Assembly: GCA_036524675.1 (NCBI GenBank)
Contig: DATDBU010000139.1
Coordinates: 1 to 37,044 of the forward strand
Source: DATDAW01 sp036524675
GTDB taxonomy: Bacteria; Verrucomicrobiota; Verrucomicrobiia; Chthoniobacterales; DASVRZ01
Direction: 5' to 3'
DNA length: 37,044 bases
The position numbers and the translations under genes were made by a program. Below the pieces are notes generated by a model that saw nothing but the letters and a program-made list of their open reading frames with translations, made no database searches and had not been told where the DNA came from. Below, piece after piece: positions 25,172 through 33,357 of the stretch (its first letter is position 1; the number at the start of each line of letters is the position of its first letter).

Positions 25172-26335
25172 ATGAGCGATTTTCCTGAAAAGAAACCCCA
25201 ATCGGTTCCGGACCCGCCGAGAGGCTTTTACGTAGGTAAAATACTCGGCATCAAATTCTACCTCGATGCGTCCTGGTTCCTGCTTGCAGCCTTTGTCGTG
25301 TGGTCGCTCGCGAACCAATTTTCCTACCAATTGCCGGGGCGATCGACGCTATTTTATTACGGTTTGAGCGCAGTTGCTGCGTTGCTGTTTTACGCCAGTC
25401 TCCTCCTGCACGAACTCGGCCACAGCGTGGTCAGTCAGCGCTGCGGCATTCCCGTCCCGCGAATCACGCTCATGTTCATCGGCGGTCTGGCCGAAATCGC
25501 TCGCGAACCGGACAACGCAAAAACGGAGTTCAAGATCGCCATCGGCGGCCCAGCCGTCACCGTCGTGCTCATTCTTCTGTTCCATGGGGCATCGCTGGCG
25601 GCCGACCTGCTGGGCATGCCCGCCACGCAAAAAGTGACCAACTGGCTCGCCGCTGGAAATCTCATTCTCCTCATCTTCAACGCCATCCCCGGCTATCCGC
25701 TGGACGGAGGGCGTGTCCTGCGTGCCCTTATTTGGATGAAAACCGGGAAGCTCCGGCAGGCCACATACATTAGTTCCCGGATAGGAATTGTGTTCGCCTG
25801 GGTGCTAATGATAGCGGGTGTGTTTTTGCTGTTCCGGCAGCCGCTGCAAGCATTCCTTTTCTTTCTGATCGGCTCATTCCTGAAAAATGCTGCCGAAGCC
25901 GGCTACCAGAGTGCCCTGTACAAAGAAGTCCTCGGCGATATCCGTGTTCGTGACGTGATGACCCCCAATCCCATCGTTGTTCCAGCCAGCCTGCCATTGA
26001 ACGTCGTGGTGGATGATCATTTCCTCACGACGCATCATGTTGCCTATCCCGTGGTCGACTCAGACGGCGAATTTCGCGGGATGCTTCGGCTGGACCACCT
26101 CGAAGGTGTTCCCAAAGAGCGATGGCCGTATACCACCGCCGCTGACCTCGCAGTCGAGTTCAACGCAACGGATCTCTCCATTTCTGCTGACGCTCGCGCC
26201 ATGGAGGCCGCCGAACAAATGCAGGGGCCCGGTAACGGCCGCCTCGCTGTCCTGGACGGCAGCCGTGTCATCGGAATCGTGACCCGGCACGATATTTTTC
26301 AATTCATCCGCGTCCGCAAAGAGTTGCAGCGATGA
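25172..26335 (+). CDS. Site-2-type M50 metalloprotease with C-terminal CBS domains
   Basis: The 387-residue membrane protease begins with a GKILGIKFYLDASWFLLAAF segment. It carries the zinc site LLHELGHSVVSQRCG (HExxH with further His in the helix) and the second motif NAIPGYPLDGGRVLRA, where Asp is the third zinc ligand. FIGGLAEI and IGGPAVT are also family blocks. About six membrane helices precede a cytoplasmic pair of CBS motifs (about residues 255-385: VRDVMTPNPIVVPASLPLNVVVDDHF and SRVIGIVTRHDIFQFI), which may sense adenine nucleotides. This is the Rip3/SpoIVFB-like group; it cuts membrane proteins within the bilayer. It starts 67 bp after the AsmA-like gene. The target is unknown. Confidence 0.92.
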   Translation: MSDFPEKKPQSVPDPPRGFYVGKILGIKFYLDASWFLLAAFVVWSLANQFSYQLPGRSTLFYYGLSAVAALLFYASLLLHELGHSVVSQRCGIPVPRITLMFIGGLAEIAREPDNAKTEFKIAIGGPAVTVVLILLFHGASLAADLLGMPATQKVTNWLAAGNLILLIFNAIPGYPLDGGRVLRALIWMKTGKLRQATYISSRIGIVFAWVLMIAGVFLLFRQPLQAFLFFLIGSFLKNAAEAGYQSALYKEVLGDIRVRDVMTPNPIVVPASLPLNVVVDDHFLTTHHVAYPVVDSDGEFRGMLRLDHLEGVPKERWPYTTAADLAVEFNATDLSISADARAMEAAEQMQGPGNGRLAVLDGSRVIGIVTRHDIFQFIRVRKELQR

Positions 26336-26356
26336 CTCGTTCTCAGCGGCTCGGCG

Positions 26357-27391
26357 TCAGCCGTTGACCGCCACGGGCTCTTCCATGGTTCCCTTGTATT
26401 TCGCTTCTTCGCGCTCCACACCGAAATTGTCGGCATACAAATCCGCGATCCGATCCATTTCCTCAGTCGTTAGCCGCGCAGTGTCCGGCGCTTTCGCAAA
26501 CTCGATCAACTGGGCTTCGTCGTAGATATTTGGCAGCGTCGAAGCTACACGCTCATCAGCCAGCAGCCATTGCAATGCGGCCTGACCCAGGGTGCGATTC
26601 GCGCTTTCCAAAAAGCGCAGACGCTCCACTTTTTTGACGCCATTGGTGAGCCAGCTGCGCGGACGATGGTTCCGGTGATCGTTCGGGGGAAAAACCGTAT
26701 CCACCGTGTATTTTCCCTCTAGCATTCCGGACGAGTGCGTTACGCGGATCAGGAACATCGTGTCCTTCCCGGCATCGGTAGCCGCATCGTGCATGGCTTT
26801 ACCGGGATGTTGCTCGAGCAGGTTGTAAATGTGTTGCACGGAAGCGATGTCGCGTTCGCGGATGCAGTTAACGCCTTCGTAGAGCCAGCCGATCGCCGGC
26901 CCCAGGGCGATGCCGGTGTGCAAAGCTTTGCCAGCAGCCTGCAATTTCTCCAGCGTTTCCCAGATGGCGTCGTCGTAGACCTGTTCCATGCGGATGTTGT
27001 GCAACTGCAACAAATCGATTCGATCCGTTTTGAGCCGTTTGAGAGCCGCATCCGTCGCGCGAATGAGCGCCTCCGGTGAAAAGTCATGAGGAATTTCCCG
27101 TTGTCCCCGACGCTCATTGCCAAAGCTCGTAAAATCGTAACCAATCTTCGTAGCAACTACAATGTCATCCCGGCGGTTCGGAAAGGCCTTGGCAATCAGT
27201 TCTTCGCTCAGCCCATTGCCATACGTGTCCGCCGCATCGAAAAGCGTCACTCCGAGATCGAACGCCTTGTGCATCAGTGCCACGGCTTCCCCTTCGGTAA
27301 ATTGCCCCCACCAGCCGGTTGAAATCGTCCAAAGGCCAAACCCGACTTCGCTCACGTCGAGCTCGGTGCCAGTATATTTTCGATAGCGCAT
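26357..27391 (-). CDS. Aldo/keto reductase
   Basis: This 344-residue (beta/alpha)8 oxidoreductase has the catalytic tetrad in family order: Asp and Tyr in LFDAADTYGNGLSEELIAKAF, Lys in IVVATKIGYD, His in IDLLQLHNIRME. The opening RYRKYTGTELDVSEVGFGLWTI and the C-terminal ALQWLLADERVASTLPNIYDEAQL fit the group that includes predicted 2,5-didehydrogluconate reductases. It is distinct in sequence from the other aldo/keto reductase in the window. It is convergent with the M50 protease gene (21 bp gap) and lies downstream of xseA on the same strand behind a repeat-rich 189-bp gap, so it may be transcribed separately. Substrate unknown. Confidence 0.92.
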   Translation of the reverse strand: MRYRKYTGTELDVSEVGFGLWTISTGWWGQFTEGEAVALMHKAFDLGVTLFDAADTYGNGLSEELIAKAFPNRRDDIVVATKIGYDFTSFGNERRGQREIPHDFSPEALIRATDAALKRLKTDRIDLLQLHNIRMEQVYDDAIWETLEKLQAAGKALHTGIALGPAIGWLYEGVNCIRERDIASVQHIYNLLEQHPGKAMHDAATDAGKDTMFLIRVTHSSGMLEGKYTVDTVFPPNDHRNHRPRSWLTNGVKKVERLRFLESANRTLGQAALQWLLADERVASTLPNIYDEAQLIEFAKAPDTARLTTEEMDRIADLYADNFGVEREEAKYKGTMEEPVAVNG

Positions 27392-27404
27392 GGTACGAAC
27401 TTAG

Positions 27405-27439
27405 CGTTCAACGCCGAACGCTCAATGCTGGAGTTAACT
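27405..27439. repeat. Degenerate heptamer tract upstream of the aldo/keto reductase
   Basis: CGTTCAA, CGCCGAA, CGCTCAA, TGCTGGA and GTTAACT follow in 7-bp register from 27405. This is degenerate but of the same period as the tracts at 5.84 and 9.8 kb. Confidence 0.5.
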
Positions 27440-27450
27440 CCATGCAATTT

Positions 27451-27555
27451 AACCACCAAGGCGCGAAGGGGAACGACTCCAGTTATTCACCTTTTCACTA
27501 TCACCTTTCACGATTCACCAGTCACATTTTTCGTTTCTTCTGTTGCCTTGGTGGT
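27451..27555. repeat. 105-bp intergenic element with 11-bp terminal inverted repeats and an internal 7-bp-periodic CAC tract
   Basis: ACCACCAAGGC (27452-27462) and GCCTTGGTGGT (27545-27555) are perfect inverted repeats. Between them CAC recurs about every 7 bp from 27488 to 27525. A related ACCACCAAG string lies at 36848-36856 beside the transposase remnant. The element sits between xseA and the aldo/keto reductase and could fold as a long hairpin. Confidence 0.6.
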
Positions 27556-27580
27556 GACGTCCAAACGGCCTCTTTTCGCC

Positions 27581-28921
27581 TTAAGTTTGGGAAATGACTT
27601 CCCCGTCGTGGAAACGTGTCCTCAATTTCACGTCTTTCTCCACCTCTCGAGCGCTCAAAATCACTGCGCCATTCTCTCGGCTCGTGATGGTGTACCCGCG
27701 CTCCAACGTCGCGACCGGTCCAAGCACGCGCAACACGCCGCTCGCGCGATCAAGGCGGTCCCGCGCCTCGCGAAGCGCACGCCTCACCGCCTCCTCAAAC
27801 TGGCGCGCCCGCTGCCCAAAAGCCTCACGCCGCAACGCCAATGCGTAATCCGGTCGATGCTCTCGCAGCCAGCCCGTCAGCTCTGACAGTCTTTGCCGTT
27901 TCCCATCGACCGCGCCAGCCGTCAGTCGCTCCAAAGCTTCGCTCAGAACGTCCGTATCTTGCCGCATCTGCACCAGCATTCGCGCCGGCTCGCGCTGCAA
28001 CGCAGACGCGAGCCGCATCATCAAACGTTCCCGCTCCCGCTCCACGGCATTACCCAATCCATATTTCAACCGTGCCGCAGCAGATTCCAAATAACGCGCC
28101 AATTCCTCTCCGTCCGGCGCTACGATTTCCGCTGCGGCACTTGGCGTGGGCGCCCTCAGATCCGCGACGAAGTCCGCGATGGTAAAATCGATCTCATGCC
28201 CGACCGCGGAAACAACCGGGAGCGCACTTTCCACGATCGCCCGCGCCACAATCTCTTCGTTGAAAGCCCACAAATCCTCGATACTCCCGCCGCCACGGGC
28301 GACGACCACCAAATCCAGTTGGTCCGCGTACCTGGCTGAAAAATCGCGGACTGCTGCTGCGATTTCCTCCGCTGCTCCTTCGCCTTGAACGCGCACCGGA
28401 TAAATCAAAAGACGCAACCACGGGGCCCTCCGCTCCAGAACATGCAGCATATCTTGCAGCGCAGCACCGGTCGGAGATGTCACGACCCCAATTCGTGTGG
28501 GAAATCTGGGTAGCGGCCGTTTCCGTTCCCGATCAAACAAACCTTCGGCGTCCAGTTTTCGCTTCAATGCTTCAAACCTGGCCTGTAACACTCCGAGGCC
28601 CAACGGCTGCACCATTCGGACGATCATCTGGTACTGCCCTCGAGCCTCGTAAACCGTTACGCCCCCAAATACCTGAACGGCCATCCCGTCACTTAGCGGC
28701 ATCCGCACTCCAGGCTGCCTTGCAAATAACACACAGGCCAGCTGAGCGCGGTCATCCTTCAGCGTAAAATATTGATGCCCCGAGCTTTGCCGGCGGTAGT
28801 TCGAAATCTCGCCCTGCACCCACGTTTCGCCGATTCCGCCCTCGAGCAAGTCGCGTACGCGGCGTGTCAGTTCCGTTACACTCAAAATTTGCGGCTCTGC
28901 AGCGAACAAGTCGTCGGTCAT
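27581..28921 (-). CDS. xseA: Exodeoxyribonuclease VII large subunit
   Basis: This is the catalytic subunit of the bidirectional single-strand exonuclease. The N-terminal OB domain contains LSVTELTRRVRDLLEGGIGETWVQGEISNYRRQSSGHQYFTLKDDRAQLACVLF. The catalytic core has RIGVVTSPTGAALQDMLHVLERRAP, DLVVVARGGGSIEDLWAFNEEIVARAI and PVVSAVGHEIDFTIADFVADLRAPTPSAAAE. A long helical C-terminal region follows, ending in LERGYTITSRENGAVILSA. Its 446 residues match the family. ATG 28921 is chosen over an in-frame GTG at 28927; neither has a good ribosome site. The small subunit gene xseB, commonly next to xseA, is not present within the flanking sequence. proB is divergent, with a 124-bp gap. Confidence 0.95.
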   Translation of the reverse strand: MTDDLFAAEPQILSVTELTRRVRDLLEGGIGETWVQGEISNYRRQSSGHQYFTLKDDRAQLACVLFARQPGVRMPLSDGMAVQVFGGVTVYEARGQYQMIVRMVQPLGLGVLQARFEALKRKLDAEGLFDRERKRPLPRFPTRIGVVTSPTGAALQDMLHVLERRAPWLRLLIYPVRVQGEGAAEEIAAAVRDFSARYADQLDLVVVARGGGSIEDLWAFNEEIVARAIVESALPVVSAVGHEIDFTIADFVADLRAPTPSAAAEIVAPDGEELARYLESAAARLKYGLGNAVERERERLMMRLASALQREPARMLVQMRQDTDVLSEALERLTAGAVDGKRQRLSELTGWLREHRPDYALALRREAFGQRARQFEEAVRRALREARDRLDRASGVLRVLGPVATLERGYTITSRENGAVILSAREVEKDVKLRTRFHDGEVISQT

Positions 28922-29045
28922 TGGCACATTCTATTCGACCCCGGAAGGCGTGTCGACACGCTCCCCGACGCCTGCAATGCGCTCGGCTTTACAGAGCGTA
29001 GTAACCGTGAAAAGATGATCCCCCTTTTTCATCTGACGCTTTTCC

Positions 29046-29813
29046 ATGTCCCGCAAAACCAAACGGATCGTTCTTAAATTCGGCAGCGGCATTCTTGCCA
29101 GGGAAGACGGCAAGGATCTCGATATGGCCCAATGTCGTGCGCTCATGGCGGAAATTGTTGCCCTCATGGAATGGGGATACGAAGTCGCCGCGGTATCGAG
29201 TGGAGCCGTCGCCGCAGGATTGAGTTCGCTCGGTTTCAGCGAGCGTCCCACAGACATGTCGTCGCTGCAGGCGTGCGCAGCAGTCGGGCAGTCGCGGCTC
29301 ATGCAGGTTTACGAATCGCAACTTTCGAAGCACGGCCTGCACGTGGGCCAGTTGCTGTTAACGTATCAGGATCTCGACAGCCGGTTGCTGTATTCAAATA
29401 CACAAAACACCCTGGAACGCCTCTTCGAATGCCGCAATGTGGTGCCGATCCTCAACGAAAACGACCCCGTTGCCATCGAGGAATTGCGTTTTGGTGACAA
29501 CGACCGGCTTTCCGCCGAAGTCGCCATTCTGGCAAAAGCGGATTTGTTGATGATGTGCACCAGCGTGGATGGCTTGATCGACCCGAAAACCAGTCAGGTC
29601 GTACCCCTGGTTCACGACATTGAAACGGCCACCGACCATGTCCAGGATACGAAAGGCAAATTCAGCGTCGGCGGCATGAAGAGCAAACTCGAAGCGGCTT
29701 CCGTAGCTGCGCGGGCGGGAATCCCGGTCGTGATTACGAATGGTCGGAAACCGGAAAATATCCGAAAAATCGTTGCCGGCGAAAAGATCGGGACTCGCGT
29801 CGTGGCCAAATAA
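29046..29813 (+). CDS. proB: Glutamate 5-kinase, short form without PUA domain
   Basis: The enzyme phosphorylates glutamate in the first step of proline synthesis. Amino-acid-kinase motifs are clear: RIVLKFGSGIL, VAAVSSGAVAAGL, QACAAVGQSRLM, QLLLTYQDLD, VVPILNENDPV and FGDNDRLSAEVAILAKADLLMM, followed by GKFSVGGMKSKLEAA and GIPVVITNGRKPENI. The protein stops at 255 residues, after the kinase domain. E. coli ProB has about 367 residues with a C-terminal PUA domain, absent here; the stop is followed directly by the convergent gene, so it does not appear to be a frameshifted remnant. Short forms are known in other bacteria. proA is not adjacent. Confidence 0.93.
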   Translation: MSRKTKRIVLKFGSGILAREDGKDLDMAQCRALMAEIVALMEWGYEVAAVSSGAVAAGLSSLGFSERPTDMSSLQACAAVGQSRLMQVYESQLSKHGLHVGQLLLTYQDLDSRLLYSNTQNTLERLFECRNVVPILNENDPVAIEELRFGDNDRLSAEVAILAKADLLMMCTSVDGLIDPKTSQVVPLVHDIETATDHVQDTKGKFSVGGMKSKLEAASVAARAGIPVVITNGRKPENIRKIVAGEKIGTRVVAK

Positions 29814-29852
29814 CAGGGGCGACCACGCCGACAGGATCGACTTGAGGAACAG

Positions 29853-29872
29853 GCCGGAGTTTACTCTCCGGC
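29853..29872. terminator. Possible bidirectional terminator hairpin between convergent genes
   Basis: GCCGGAG-N6-CTCCGGC is a perfect 7-bp stem spanning the stop codon of the minus-strand gene and lying 40 bp after proB. No U-tract follows on either side, so the role is uncertain. Confidence 0.4.
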
Positions 29873-30751
29873 TCCGATGGGGCGATCGGAGAGTTTGGGC
29901 AGATTGGCTGTGGGGGGCTGCCTGGCAGCCCGAGCTTCCGGTGAATCCAATTTGCCGCCTTTGACGACGACAAACCCCAGGTCTTCACGGGAAAGCTTCG
30001 GGATAGTCTTGTCACTAAGATAGGAGGTCCGCTGGAGGATTTTACCGTTCGGGTCGATCTGCGTATAGAAGTACTGCCGCGGGCCCACCATTTGCAGCAC
30101 GTTCAGCTGGTTCTTGTCATCCAATGTGTACTCAGGCGGCGAAAACGAGAGCAATCTCCCCAAGGAATAGCAGGCCAGGGCAACGCCGTTGTCTGGGTTC
30201 ATGACCCGCACATAAAGCCGATTCTCTTTTGGAAGACTATTGGTTAGCAACGAAATGGCCCGGTTCCCACCACCTTGAGCCGCGGTAGCTCCGACGGTTT
30301 GAGACCAAATCTGCACGCCGTCCGTGATTTCGATGGCCTTGCGGTTCGACGGAAAATACTTGTCCGTCGCTTTGTCGTAGATGACCGCTCGCACGCTGTG
30401 CGGCCCGAACTCCTGGAGCGGATAAAGCGGCGTCAGGTTGACTGTCCGTTTCAATGTTTGTCCGGCGGGGATATGCAAAGGCTCGACGTGGTAATGCGGG
30501 TTCACGGGGGCGAGAAGCGTGTCTTTCCCCGCAAAAATCTCGAAGCCGAACCATGGCTGGGCGGGAGCGTCCGCCAGATCCAGGTTGCGGCCACTCAAGT
30601 TGGTGATCGAAACCTCCACCAGCATAGGCTCATAGATCATGTAAAGAGCGCGCGACATTTTAAGCGTCACTTGCAACTGAGCCCGTGCGATTCCCGACAG
30701 AGTCGTGAGACCGAGCAACACAAAAAAGCAGATCTTTCCAAATTTGATCAT
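29861..30751 (-). CDS. Secreted beta-sandwich (Ig-like) protein of unknown function, coupled to the receiver-pseudokinase gene
   Basis: The 296-residue protein has a clear signal peptide (ICFFVLLGLTTLSGIARA, cleavage near ARAQ). A beta-rich N-terminal half follows: LQVTLKMSRALYMIYEPMLVEVSITNLSGRNLDLAD, then IPAGQTLKRTVNLTPLYPLQEFGPHSVRAVI, which looks like an immunoglobulin-like fold. The C-terminal half has further strands and a charged tail. I do not recognise the family. Its ATG overlaps the stop of the upstream receiver-pseudokinase-SUMF1 gene as ATGA. It is therefore made in proportion to that protein and may bind its extracytoplasmic domain; this is inference. Confidence 0.85.
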   Translation of the reverse strand: MIKFGKICFFVLLGLTTLSGIARAQLQVTLKMSRALYMIYEPMLVEVSITNLSGRNLDLADAPAQPWFGFEIFAGKDTLLAPVNPHYHVEPLHIPAGQTLKRTVNLTPLYPLQEFGPHSVRAVIYDKATDKYFPSNRKAIEITDGVQIWSQTVGATAAQGGGNRAISLLTNSLPKENRLYVRVMNPDNGVALACYSLGRLLSFSPPEYTLDDKNQLNVLQMVGPRQYFYTQIDPNGKILQRTSYLSDKTIPKLSREDLGFVVVKGGKLDSPEARAARQPPTANLPKLSDRPIGAGE

Positions 30752-33357
30752 TTGTCGGGAGAAGACGTATTGGAAGCAGTCCTGAAACCAACCGTCATCG
30801 CAGACTGGCTCGGGTCCAGATTGGTCCGGCGCTCGGTGAGTAACTGCATGGGTGGGTTTGCTGCTTCATAAGCCGGCTGGCGATAAGACCCGCCACGGAT
30901 CACTGGAACGTCGAGCCCAATGCTCTTTTCCATGCTTGCAGTCCATTCCGAAACGTTGCCGCCCATGCCGTGGACGCCGTACTCGCTGACATCGCCAGAG
31001 ACCGCATTGACAGGTGCCCATCGGTTCCAGCCATCACTGGCGCCTTTTACAGTAGGATCCCCGTTGTAGTCCGCGCTCGAGTTGAGCTTTTTGGCGTCGA
31101 AATCGTTGCCCCAGGGATAAATACGGCCTTTCGCTCCACGCGCGGCCTTTTCCCATTCCTGCTCGGTCGGCAAACGGCGTCCCTTCCATTTGGCGTAGGC
31201 GTAGGCATCATACCAATCGACGAGAATGACCGGGCTATCGAGGTTGATCGGCGCCAGCTCAAAGGTCTTCCCACCCTTGGCTTTGGCATAATAACGATCC
31301 CATTCCGCCGGTTTATGGGATTTGCCTTTTGGCTGGCTCGGTGCGTCGTATTGGGTTGTCGGATTCTTCTCCAGCGCCTTCAGAAACTCCGCATAGTCGC
31401 CAATGGTGACTTCGTATTCGTCAATCCAGAAGTCGGGCAATTCCTTCGTTTCGCCATTTTGATAAATGAACGCACCGGCCGGGATCTTGATGAGTTTGTT
31501 ATGAACGGTCGCTTTGGAGCGGAAAAACTGAAACCAGACCAGGAAGCCGACGGCCCAAAGCAGCGCGAACAAGCCGATGGTGGAAAGAAGCAGGGAACGC
31601 TTTTGCCGTTTCTTGGCGTCTTCGACAGCCCGAATTGCGACTTGGTCGCTTTCGGTAATTTTGTAGGCGTCCTGAGGAATGACTTTGGGCTCGAGAGCTT
31701 TAACGGCCTGAATGAGTGCGCCCCACGATGGAAAGCCGTCCGCTCCGGTGGAACGCATCCGCGAGAGCAGCCCCCTGAGGCCAGGATTTTGAGTGATATC
31801 AGCTCGTAATGCAGTCCTGACAATTTCGGAGAGTTGCTGAATTTGCTGGGAAACGGTGGCAGCCACATCACCGGTCACGCAGGCGAGATTGGCGATACGG
31901 GGGCGATTTGCGGAGTCGAGATAGATGCTGCCGCCGTTGACAACGTCGTGCCGGATTTTCTCGTGGTTGAGGTACGAAAAAGCTTCGGCTGCGACCCGGA
32001 TAATTTTCAGCGCAATGCCGTCATCCAGCAGAGGGCCGTTCTCGCGCAATCGGTCCATCGTTGGGCCGTCGACGTATTCGCGGGTATAAAAATACCGCCC
32101 GGCATCCTGCCCTGCTTCATAGACCGAAATGATGGAGGGATGCTGGACATTGGCCTTGACGCTGGCTTCTGCGATAAACTGCTGAACTTTCTCTTTATCC
32201 GACGAAAAATCCGGACGGAGAATTTTCATCGTAACCGGCCGTTGGATGGAGATCTGGATCGCTTCAAATGTTTCACCCCAGTGCCCTTCGCCCAGCTTGC
32301 GAACGATTTGGTAACCAGCCAGCGTTTCGGATCCAGGAGCTGCGGCCGCAACCTGTGCAGGCACCGCAGCGGCTACACGAGCAGCAACCGGTTTGGTCTT
32401 CGGAACGGCAACCGGCGCAGCCATCACGGTTGGGCGATGCTGGCCGGTGGATTGCTGATTCGGCAAATTTTGGGGTGAGACTGCAACAGACGCCACGGTG
32501 GGTGCGGACGCTTTCGCAACCGGAACGGAATTGGCCCCCGGAGCTGCTGCGACAGCCACCGGCACCTTCGCGACAGGCGCAGATACGGCCGCAACAGGGG
32601 TTGGCACGTTCACCACAGGCACAGGCGCAGGCGCAGCGGCAACAGGCATCGGCACTTTCGCCACAGGGACGGGTACTGCCTCGACAGAGCTCGCGGCCTT
32701 AGGCACCGCCACAGGCGTAGGCATTGCCGCAATTGGTGTGGGAACCTTGGCCACTGGAACAGGCATCGCCGGTTCAGCCGAGGGCACTACTGCAATTGGT
32801 GTGGGAACCTTGGCCACCGGTACAGGCACGGCTGCGACCGGCGTCGACGCTTTCGCGACGGCTACTGGCGCCACCGCGGAGGGGGTCGCCACTTTCGCGA
32901 CAGGTGCAGGGGTGGGTACGGGCGCAGCCGTCACCGGCGTCGGGACCTGCGCCACAGGCGGGGGTGCCGCTACAGAAACGACCGCAGGCGTCGGCGCTCC
33001 GTTCAGCGACTCATCCGCCAAACGAACCTCGCGTTTCACCGCATCCAACGACAACGGCTTTGTCAGCAACGGCACACCGGCAATGACTTCCGCGTAGTCG
33101 CTCAAGTCGTATCCCGTCACGAATATCACCTTCGTTTTGGGAAATCGCTGCAGCATCTCGTGCCGCAGCACCAGACCGTCCATCGGATCCATCACCACAT
33201 CCGTAATCAGTAGATCAACTCCACCCAATTCGGAGGCCTTTTCGAGAGCCGCATGCCCTTCTTCCGCGGAAAAGACTTGATGGCGTTCCTCAGCCCTAAT
33301 CGAACTCGCCAATGCCTCCGCTATCGCGACATCATCATCGACAACCAGAATCTTCAT
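30748..33357 (-). CDS. Receiver domain - Pro/Ala-rich linker - pseudokinase - transmembrane - SUMF1-like fusion protein
   Basis: This 869-residue multidomain protein opens with a response-regulator receiver at residues 1-117: acidic pair D7-D9, phospho-acceptor D53 in LLITDVVM, T81 and K100. A Pro-Ala-Val linker with repeated PVPVAKVPTP units runs from about 118 to 340. The kinase-like domain covers about 345-580. It keeps the glycine loop GEGHWGETF, the VTMK lysine and an alpha-C Glu. In the catalytic loop the sequence is RHDVVNGGSIYLD, and the metal motif reads NLA instead of DFG. Catalytic Asp, Lys and Asn are thus lost and it is probably a pseudokinase. One membrane helix lies near 586-611. 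The rest is a SUMF1/formylglycine-enzyme-like domain (IPAGAF, GRRLPTEQEWEKAARG, MGGNVSEWTAS, RGGSYR, VGFRTAS) with no cysteines, so it cannot make formylglycine. The gene is coupled to both neighbours. Confidence 0.9.
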   Translation of the reverse strand: MKILVVDDDVAIAEALASSIRAEERHQVFSAEEGHAALEKASELGGVDLLITDVVMDPMDGLVLRHEMLQRFPKTKVIFVTGYDLSDYAEVIAGVPLLTKPLSLDAVKREVRLADESLNGAPTPAVVSVAAPPPVAQVPTPVTAAPVPTPAPVAKVATPSAVAPVAVAKASTPVAAVPVPVAKVPTPIAVVPSAEPAMPVPVAKVPTPIAAMPTPVAVPKAASSVEAVPVPVAKVPMPVAAAPAPVPVVNVPTPVAAVSAPVAKVPVAVAAAPGANSVPVAKASAPTVASVAVSPQNLPNQQSTGQHRPTVMAAPVAVPKTKPVAARVAAAVPAQVAAAAPGSETLAGYQIVRKLGEGHWGETFEAIQISIQRPVTMKILRPDFSSDKEKVQQFIAEASVKANVQHPSIISVYEAGQDAGRYFYTREYVDGPTMDRLRENGPLLDDGIALKIIRVAAEAFSYLNHEKIRHDVVNGGSIYLDSANRPRIANLACVTGDVAATVSQQIQQLSEIVRTALRADITQNPGLRGLLSRMRSTGADGFPSWGALIQAVKALEPKVIPQDAYKITESDQVAIRAVEDAKKRQKRSLLLSTIGLFALLWAVGFLVWFQFFRSKATVHNKLIKIPAGAFIYQNGETKELPDFWIDEYEVTIGDYAEFLKALEKNPTTQYDAPSQPKGKSHKPAEWDRYYAKAKGGKTFELAPINLDSPVILVDWYDAYAYAKWKGRRLPTEQEWEKAARGAKGRIYPWGNDFDAKKLNSSADYNGDPTVKGASDGWNRWAPVNAVSGDVSEYGVHGMGGNVSEWTASMEKSIGLDVPVIRGGSYRQPAYEAANPPMQLLTERRTNLDPSQSAMTVGFRTASNTSSPDK
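32498..33000 (-). repeat. In-gene low-complexity repeat encoding the Pro/Ala/Val linker
   Basis: The linker is built of imperfect units encoding PVPVAKVPTP-like segments. Two copies starting at 32729 and 32792 are nearly identical over about 37 bp and lie 63 bp (21 codons) apart, indicating a recent in-frame duplication. The opposite strand shows a long Gly/Thr/Ala-rich open frame as a by-product. Confidence 0.75.

Noticed and set aside
32498..33097. Long plus-strand frame rich in Gly-Thr-Ala repeats (GVGTLATGTG type)
   Set aside because: It is the antisense of the Pro/Ala/Val linker of the receiver-pseudokinase gene. The repeat composition keeps the opposite strand open, and there is no ribosome site or independent context.
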